Shown here: piece after piece, positions 1 through 3,971 of the stretch
Position numbering within the stretch: the first letter of the stretch is position 1
Layout: each line of letters opens with the position of its first letter
Assembly: GCA_025056955.1 (NCBI GenBank)
Contig: JANWYL010000184.1
Coordinates: forward strand, 1-6,103
Direction: 5' to 3'
DNA from: Sandaracinaceae bacterium
GTDB lineage: Bacteria; Myxococcota_A; Polyangia; Polyangiales; Sandaracinaceae
DNA: 6,103 nt
Made by a program: the position numbers and the translations under genes
Notes under the pieces: generated by a model
What the model was told of the DNA's origin: nothing
The model's database searches: none
Seen by the model: only the letters and a program-made list of their open reading frames with translations

Positions 1-1
1 T

Positions 2-343
2 GTCGAAGCTTGGACGGGCCCAGACGGCCAATTCAGGCTACCCCTCGACATTGGCATTTATGACTTGATTGTAGAAATGCCTGAGGAAAGCCGATTTGGG
101 TGGGCGGTATTGCCTGGCTTTGTGGTCGATGGATCAAGCCAAGCGCTTCGCGCTTCCATTGTGCTGCGCACACCAGTGCACCTTCGTGGAAGAGCCCATT
201 TCGACCAAGCACCAGCCTCTCAAGCGCGAATCCGCTTTTTTGGCATCGATCGAAATTCGAGGCGCCGCATCGAAGTCGCAATCACAGCATCCGATGCAAA
301 TGGCGAATTCGAAGTGTTTCTTCCCCCTTCGCTCGATCCCTGA
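2..343 (+). CDS. C-terminal part of a carboxypeptidase-regulatory-like (beta-sandwich) envelope protein
   Basis: The reading frame is open from the left edge of the window (first full codon at base 2) to a TGA at 341-343, giving 113 visible residues, so the true start lies outside. Two segments show the D-x-x-G-x-F-x-(hydrophobic)-x-(hydrophobic) signature of carboxypeptidase-regulatory-like domains: GPDGQFRLPLDIGIYDLIVE near the start and SDANGEFEVFLPPSL at the very end, with the strand-rich stretch VHLRGRA between them. Such domains are Ig-like beta sandwiches common in secreted proteins and lipoproteins of Myxococcota; here they would form the C-terminal stalk or binding region of an exported protein (inference). 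No catalytic motif is visible, so no enzymatic role is claimed. An internal TTG at 65 could be mistaken for a start, but the frame clearly continues upstream with the same domain. The gene converges on the ketoacyl synthase gene, with 8 bp between stops. Confidence 0.72.
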   Translation, partial: VEAWTGPDGQFRLPLDIGIYDLIVEMPEESRFGWAVLPGFVVDGSSQALRASIVLRTPVHLRGRAHFDQAPASQARIRFFGIDRNSRRRIEVAITASDANGEFEVFLPPSLDP

Positions 344-351
344 GCTTGGCC

Positions 352-1398
352 CTAGAGGCGCATGAGCACTGCTCCCCAATTGAGGCCAGCACCAAGCCCG
401 AGGAAGCAAACGAGGTCCCCACGTTTTAGTTTGCCTTCCCTCCACAGCTCATCAAAGAGAATTGGGATTGTTGCAGAGGAGGTGTTGCCGTAGCGGGCGA
501 TATTTGAAGGCACTTTGTCTTCTGGCACCCCCAAGGCTTCCCGCACCGCAGAATTGATGCGATCGTTGGCCTGGTGAGCGATGAACCAATCGATTTCATC
601 GATAGAAACCTTGGCTTTTCTGCAAACTTCTTTGACAACCTCTGGAAGGAGCGTCACAGCGCTTTTGAAAAGCTCTTTGCCTTTCATCGTTGGGATTTGT
701 TCTTCTTCTCGCATTTTCCAGTAGTGCCTTCGGGTAAAAAGCCCTGCAGGAACGAGAAGGTAGCCGTGCCCGCGGCCATCTGAATGGTTGGCGCTTGCAA
801 GAAGGCCTCTCCCTGGCTCGTTGCATGCGCGAACAATGAGGGCGCCTGCTCCATCGCCAAAAAGAACAGCCATGCCCCGATGCTGGGTGGCAAGGGCACG
901 CTCGGCTGGCGTGAGGCCTCGATCGCTCTCACCAAGGAGGACGTCCCAAGCATACGGCATGAAGCCAGCATGGGCCTCAGCCCCAACGATGAGCACAGTG
1001 CGCGCAGACCCTGTGGCAATCAAGGCATCAGCCAGTTCCAACGCAAATGGAATTGCCGCACATTGCTGGCGAATGTCCAGAGCTGGCACGCCGGGAATGC
1101 CAAGCTTTAGGCCCAAAAGAGCACCCGAACCTGGAAAAATATGCTCGGGCGTCATCGTGCCAAAGATGATGTAGTCGATCTCTTCTGGGCTGATTTCTGC
1201 TTGCTCAAGCGCTGCCTGAACAGCAGGAAGAGCAAGGTCCGAAACCCCTTCTCCCTGGGAAGCGTAGTGGCGCTGTGCAATTCCAGTCCGTTGCCTTATC
1301 CAGGCATCGCTCGTATCCATGATGCGGGCGAGATCATGGTTGCTCACTGGCTTCCCAGGAAGATAACGCCCAGAAGAAATAATCGTTGCTCCCGGCAT
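352..1398 (-). CDS. fabH: FabH-type 3-oxoacyl-ACP synthase III (KAS III family)
   Basis: A cytosolic thiolase-fold condensing enzyme of 348 residues. KAS III enzymes join an acyl-CoA starter to malonyl-ACP to begin fatty-acid chains. The full catalytic triad is visible: Cys113 in DIRQQCAAIPFA, His275 in FIAHQANDRI and Asn305 in RYGNTSSATIP. The His-Asn spacing of 30 equals that of E. coli FabH (C112/H244/N274). Other family marks are TSDAWIRQRTGI (residues 30-40), the FGDGAGA turn (180-186) and the C-terminal GLGAGLNWGAVL. The protein is about 30 residues longer than E. coli FabH. The extra length lies between Cys and His, partly around WDVLLGESDRGLTPAERALA (151-170), so starter choice may differ (inference). 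The ATG at 1398 is the only in-frame start candidate, and no Shine-Dalgarno is visible before it. No fab genes flank it, so a role in a specialised lipid or polyketide rather than bulk fatty-acid synthesis is possible. Confidence 0.93.
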   Translation of the reverse strand: MPGATIISSGRYLPGKPVSNHDLARIMDTSDAWIRQRTGIAQRHYASQGEGVSDLALPAVQAALEQAEISPEEIDYIIFGTMTPEHIFPGSGALLGLKLGIPGVPALDIRQQCAAIPFALELADALIATGSARTVLIVGAEAHAGFMPYAWDVLLGESDRGLTPAERALATQHRGMAVLFGDGAGALIVRACNEPGRGLLASANHSDGRGHGYLLVPAGLFTRRHYWKMREEEQIPTMKGKELFKSAVTLLPEVVKEVCRKAKVSIDEIDWFIAHQANDRINSAVREALGVPEDKVPSNIARYGNTSSATIPILFDELWREGKLKRGDLVCFLGLGAGLNWGAVLMRL

Positions 1399-1409
1399 GG
1401 GGAGCTGAG

Positions 1410-1438
1410 AGTCTAGAAAGAATTTTTTTTCAGTTCAA
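1410..1438 (-). promoter_or_regulatory. Candidate sigma70-like promoter of the fabH-like gene
   Basis: Reading the minus strand, TTGAAC (1438-1433, 4 of 6 to TTGACA) is followed after exactly 17 nt by TAGACT (1415-1410, 4 of 6 to TATAAT). The spacer contains an A8 tract (1423-1430 on the plus strand is T8). Only 11 nt separate the -10 box from the ATG at 1398, so a transcript would have a leader of only a few bases. That fits the absence of a Shine-Dalgarno. This is a pattern match only. Confidence 0.4.
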
Positions 1439-1450
1439 GAGAACCTTGAA
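1434..1450. repeat. Short inverted repeat over the fabH -35 box (possible operator)
   Basis: TTCAAG (1434-1439) and CTTGAA (1445-1450) are perfect 6-bp inverted arms around a 5-bp spacer. The left arm lies inside the predicted -35 box of the fabH-like gene. It is not followed by a T-run on either strand, so it is not an intrinsic terminator. A repressor site is conceivable, but arms this short also occur by chance. Confidence 0.25.
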
Positions 1451-1523
1451 AGGCGATTTCACCCTGGCCATGGCCCCGGCCAGCCTTGCGGATGGATTCT
1501 AAAACCCGCTTGTGGGAGCATCC

Positions 1524-2012
1524 TCAATCGGCACAAGAGCCACGGTCCCAACGAAAGAAAGAGCGGTGAACAATGGAATAAAGGGCGGTGCCAAGCACCA
1601 CTCCCATGCACGCAACCGCGCCATGTTGCTCACCTTTTCCAAGGGCAGCAAGAGCAGCTCCAGGGCAAAAGCCGGAAAGGGACCAACCGATGCCAAAAAG
1701 CAAAGCACCTGGGATAAGGCCAGGGTGAAATGTTCTGGTTGGTGGGGTGCACCTTGCCAAGCGCAGCCCAATCCCAGCAAAAAACACCCCCACTCCAAAA
1801 GCACCCCAGAGGTGGAGGCTCTTAAAACGAAGCATCGACTCAATTGCAGAAGGTGAAGTGAAACCCACAGAGCCCAACACAATTCCCAAAAGCACCCCCA
1901 AGACGAGGTGCCTTCCCACGATTGTAAATCCAGGTGCCTCAACGCGAAGCCAGCGAGAGATTTGTGATGGTTGTCGCGTGGAAAGAAGGGTTGAATTGCG
2001 CTCCCAAAGCAT
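1524..2012 (-). CDS. YeeE/YedE-type half-transporter, GFCPG (DUF6691-like) subunit
   Basis: An inner-membrane protein of 162 residues with about four hydrophobic segments (roughly 34-51, 67-84, 98-112, 129-147). The diagnostic motif GIGWSLSGFCPGAALAALG (107-125) places a conserved cysteine, Cys116, at the centre of the fold. In the YeeE/TsuA thiosulfate channels, cysteines of this kind line the path and pass the sulfur compound along. This protein matches the second half of a full-length YeeE and would pair with the upstream subunit. I chose the ATG at 2012 over one at 2033 because GGAGG (2023-2019) sits 6 nt before it. The 2033 start would overlap the previous gene by 19 nt and lacks a comparable site. 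The preceding gene ends 2 nt before this ATG (stop 2017-2015), indicating coupled translation. Substrate (thiosulfate, sulfide or persulfide) cannot be told from sequence. Confidence 0.85.
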   Translation of the reverse strand: MLWERNSTLLSTRQPSQISRWLRVEAPGFTIVGRHLVLGVLLGIVLGSVGFTSPSAIESMLRFKSLHLWGAFGVGVFFAGIGLRLARCTPPTRTFHPGLIPGALLFGIGWSLSGFCPGAALAALGKGEQHGAVACMGVVLGTALYSIVHRSFFRWDRGSCAD

Positions 2013-2014
2013 GC

Positions 2015-2680
2015 TTATCCTCCAATCATCCACCTGATCAAGAAGGTTGACCCAACGGCAGCACCCACAAAGGTGATTGTGGCAATGAGGCTTGGAAGCC
2101 TAAGGGTTGCACACCCAACCAAGCCATGACCTGATGTGCACCCTCCTCCCATTTGAGCGCCAAACCCAACCAATGCACCACCAAGGAGCACGAGCACCTC
2201 TTTCCAAACCCCTATGCGCTGTGCGAGATCGCTTGCGATGGTGGAACCAGTCGTGGTGCTTGGTTGAAGCATGGAAGAAAGCCACCCACCGAGAACAACT
2301 CCCAAAACAAAAACAAGGTGCATGAGCCAAGTTGACCTCGAAGCGGCCCCTGGGGATTCATTTGGTGATGGAGGGATTTGGGCGCCTGCTTCTGAGAATT
2401 CGGTGTTGGGCTCGCCAAATTCTGACTGTGAGGCTGCCTCTTTTTGAGAAGCTTCAAGCAAGGCCTGAATGAAAGCCGCCTCGTTCTCTCTGGCTTCGGC
2501 CCATTCGAGGTCATTGCGGATGGCCTCCCTCACCTCAACAAGGGCTTGGATGCGCCCTGAAACACCGAGGTGGCGGCCCAACCACCTGGCATGAAGCACC
2601 GCAACCACCGCAAGGCCAAGGCCACCAAGCCAAAATGGCCAAAAAGGTCCCTTCTCAAAGAGTGTCCAAACTATTGGCAT
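2015..2680 (-). CDS. YeeE/YedE-type half-transporter, GGGCTSGHG subunit with a long acidic loop
   Basis: A 221-residue inner-membrane protein, the first half of a split sulfur-compound transporter. Hydrophobic segments lie near 13-32, 118-135, 161-178 and 196-217. The signature GGGCTSGHG (178-186) carries the conserved Cys181, equivalent to the pore cysteine of the YeeE family. The N-terminal helix ends in LGVSGRI (38-44), the family's usual G-(I/V)-S-G turn. Between helices 1 and 2 lies a hydrophilic insert of about 70 residues (about 45-116). Its first part is acidic and helix-prone (rich in Glu/Ala) and its second part is Ser/Pro/Glu-rich. This is long for the family and could be a docking or regulatory loop (inference). 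GGAGGG (2690-2685) lies 4 nt before the ATG. The start overlaps the end of the small Cys-protein gene by 10 nt and the stop is 2 nt from the next start, so all three genes form one operon. Confidence 0.87.
   Translation of the reverse strand: MPIVWTLFEKGPFWPFWLGGLGLAVVAVLHARWLGRHLGVSGRIQALVEVREAIRNDLEWAEARENEAAFIQALLEASQKEAASQSEFGEPNTEFSEAGAQIPPSPNESPGAASRSTWLMHLVFVLGVVLGGWLSSMLQPSTTTGSTIASDLAQRIGVWKEVLVLLGGALVGFGAQMGGGCTSGHGLVGCATLRLPSLIATITFVGAAVGSTFLIRWMIGG
2019..2023 (-). promoter_or_regulatory. Ribosome-binding site deciding the start of the GFCPG subunit
   Basis: GGAGG on the minus strand, 6 nt before the ATG at 2012. It overlaps the last codons (Gly-Gly) of the upstream transporter gene. 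It supports the 162-residue form over a 169-residue one. Confidence 0.7.
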
Positions 2681-2904
2681 TCATCCCTCCGCTTGAGACA
2701 GGAGAGGTATTCCCCGCTTGGAAGCAAGTTGATGGGTGGGCGTTCTCCGCGGAGGGACATTTGATAGCGGGCACAGCGCGAAAAATCACCTCGGCAGTAT
2801 CGGCTTTGCCAAACCTTGAGAAAGCCCCCTTTCTCGAGAAGGGGGAAGAGCTCACAGCTTGAGATGTGGGTGCAGGATACGGGGTTGATCTTGGCTATTG
2901 GCAT
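2671..2904 (-). CDS. Small conserved-type Cys protein (C-x19-C-x6-CARY), 77 residues
   Basis: This short frame runs from the ATG at 2904 to a TAG at 2673-2671 and would usually be skipped. I accept it for four reasons. It has a strong AAGGAG site 3 nt upstream. An in-frame TAA a few codons earlier (2937-2935) fixes the start. Its last 10 bases overlap the start of the transporter gene, and its final codons carry that gene's GGAGGG site. It also contains CELFPLL (17-23), KVWQSRYCRGDFSRCARYQ (30-48) and PPINLLPSGEYL (56-67). From memory, the pattern C-(F/L)..., W, YC-x-GD-x3-CARY, G, P..L(L/F)P-(N/S)-G recurs in small uncharacterised bacterial proteins. Its three core cysteines (Cys17, Cys37, Cys44) could bind a metal or take part in thiol chemistry (inference). 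Cys11, Cys69 and Cys76 are extra. No signal peptide or membrane segment is seen, so it is probably cytosolic. Function is unknown; its place at the head of a sulfur-transport operon suggests a linked role. Confidence 0.72.
   Translation of the reverse strand: MPIAKINPVSCTHISSCELFPLLEKGGFLKVWQSRYCRGDFSRCARYQMSLRGERPPINLLPSGEYLSCLKRRDECQ
2685..2690 (-). promoter_or_regulatory. Ribosome-binding site of the GGGCTSGHG subunit, inside the small Cys gene
   Basis: GGAGGG on the minus strand, 4 nt before the ATG at 2680. It lies within the Arg-Arg-Asp codons of the overlapping upstream small gene, an arrangement that favours translational coupling. Confidence 0.65.
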
Positions 2905-2907
2905 AGG

Positions 2908-2913
2908 CTCCTT
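2908..2913 (-). promoter_or_regulatory. Ribosome-binding site of the small Cys protein
   Basis: AAGGAG on the minus strand, 3 nt before the ATG at 2904. The spacing is short but the match is strong. It is the main translation signal at the head of the operon. Confidence 0.55.
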
Positions 2914-2918
2914 GAGAA

Positions 2919-2948
2919 AGGATATTTGCCTTTAGGATTTCACTTCAA
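2919..2948 (-). promoter_or_regulatory. Candidate promoter of the small-Cys/transporter operon
   Basis: Reading the minus strand, TTGAAG (2948-2943, 4 of 6 to the -35 consensus) is followed after 18 nt by TATCCT (2924-2919, 4 of 6 to the -10 consensus). The -10 box ends 14 nt before the ATG at 2904, leaving a short leader that still holds the AAGGAG site. The pair resembles the predicted fabH promoter (TTGAAC/TAGACT). This is a pattern match, not proof. Confidence 0.4.
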
Positions 2949-3002
2949 TCCCTGCTCCCACCACACTTGATCGCCTGAAAGGATGGGTGTAAGCGAGAAG
3001 CG

Positions 3003-3851
3003 ATGGGCAATGAACTCGCAGGGCCTTGGGAGCGTCTTGAAAAGGCGCTTCAGGCGATGAAAGAGCGCATCCCCTTCGCCCCTCGGCTTGGAATTGTCCT
3101 TGGTTCTGGGCTTGGAGATTTCGCTGAAGGGCTTGAAAGCAAAGTGTTCATCCCCTATGCCGATGTCCCAAGCATGCCCGAGCCCAAGGTGCCTGGGCAC
3201 GCCGGGCGCTTTGTTTTTGGCCGTTTGCGCAATTTCCCTTGCGCGGTGATGCAGGGGAGGGTTCACCTTTACGAAGGGCACTCCCCTGAGGATGTGGTTT
3301 TGGGGGTTCGCCTTCTTGCACGCCTTGGGGCTTCGGTTGTGATCCTCACGAATGCAGCGGGCTCAACGCACCGCAAGCTCAGGCCCGGGGACTTGATGCT
3401 GATTGAGGATCAGATCAACCTCACAGGGCGTAACCCGCTGGTTGGGCCAAATGATGAGCGTCTTGGCCCGCGCTTCCCCGATATGAGCGAGATCTATGAC
3501 GCTTCCCTTCGGGAGCTTGCGTTGTGTGTTTCTTTGCGCCTTGGAATTCCCCTCTTTCGTGGTGTTTATGCGGGCCTTCTGGGCCCATCCTATGAAACAC
3601 CTGCGGAAATCAAGATGCTCGAACGCATCGGTGCCGATGCTGTTGGGATGAGCACCGTGCTTGAAGCCATCGCACTGCGCCATATGGGCACACGGGTGCT
3701 TGGGATTTCGTGCATCACAAATCTGGGCGCAGGCCTTGGGACAGTTCCCCTCGATCACCGCGAGGTTGAAGAAGTGGCCAAAAAAAGCAAATCGAATTTT
3801 AGTCGGCTCCTTGGTGCCATCGTTGAGGAAATCGCTGGCCAGAGCGTTTAG
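3003..3851 (+). CDS. punA: Purine nucleoside phosphorylase, trimeric (6-oxopurine) class
   Basis: A cytosolic salvage enzyme of 282 residues that splits inosine or guanosine (and deoxy forms) with phosphate to the free base and (deoxy)ribose 1-phosphate. The motifs follow the human and mycobacterial trimeric enzymes in order. Phosphate and sugar contacts are Ser35 in GSGLG (34-38), His66 in PGHAGRF, Arg86, His88 and Glu91 in MQGRVHLYEGH, and Asn117 in TNAAG. Base-site residues are Glu198 in GPSYETPAEI and Asn240 in CITN, with Met216/Ser217 in GMSTV and His252 in DHREV. The Glu plus Asn pair is the known mark of 6-oxopurine specificity, so adenosine is probably a poor substrate. Length is normal. 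The ATG at 3003 is the only sensible start; only a weak GAGAAG stretch (2995-3000) precedes it. It is transcribed divergently from the small-Cys/transporter operon, 98 bp away. I could not identify a convincing promoter on this strand. Confidence 0.95.
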   Translation: MGNELAGPWERLEKALQAMKERIPFAPRLGIVLGSGLGDFAEGLESKVFIPYADVPSMPEPKVPGHAGRFVFGRLRNFPCAVMQGRVHLYEGHSPEDVVLGVRLLARLGASVVILTNAAGSTHRKLRPGDLMLIEDQINLTGRNPLVGPNDERLGPRFPDMSEIYDASLRELALCVSLRLGIPLFRGVYAGLLGPSYETPAEIKMLERIGADAVGMSTVLEAIALRHMGTRVLGISCITNLGAGLGTVPLDHREVEEVAKKSKSNFSRLLGAIVEEIAGQSV

Positions 3852-3953
3852 CTGAGGGGGTGCATCGACTGTGAATGGCAGGGCTAGACGCCGCAGGGGC
3901 TTTTGATAAAGCTCATCTTGATGGCAAGTTGGCTTGTTTGGGTTTTAAAGCGT

Positions 3954-3960
3954 GGAGAAG
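3954..3960 (+). promoter_or_regulatory. Ribosome-binding site deciding the lipoprotein start
   Basis: GGAGAAG lies 11 nt before the ATG at 3972. A second in-frame ATG at 3921 has no such site and would place a charged stretch before the signal peptide, so 3972 is preferred. Confidence 0.5.
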
Positions 3961-3971
3961 CGCCAAAGGGG

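Noticed and set aside
1464..1483. Inverted repeat CTGGCC/GGCCAG between the transporter and fabH genes
   Set aside because: The stem is only 6 bp and no T-run follows on the minus strand, so I cannot call it a terminator for the transporter operon.
1499..1942. Alternative minus-strand frame (147 residues) rich in Trp, Leu and Cys
   Set aside because: It is an out-of-frame reading of the GFCPG transporter gene; the hydrophobic look comes from the same membrane-coding DNA.
2825..2845. GC-rich palindrome CCCCC...CTCGAG...GGGGG resembling a terminator stem
   Set aside because: It lies inside the small Cys gene, encoding Phe-Pro-Leu-Leu-Glu-Lys-Gly-Gly, and has no T-run on either strand.
3918..3946. 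Possible promoter (TTGATG, then GGTTTT) before the lipoprotein gene
   Set aside because: The -10 match is poor; I could not support a promoter or terminator in 3852-3971.
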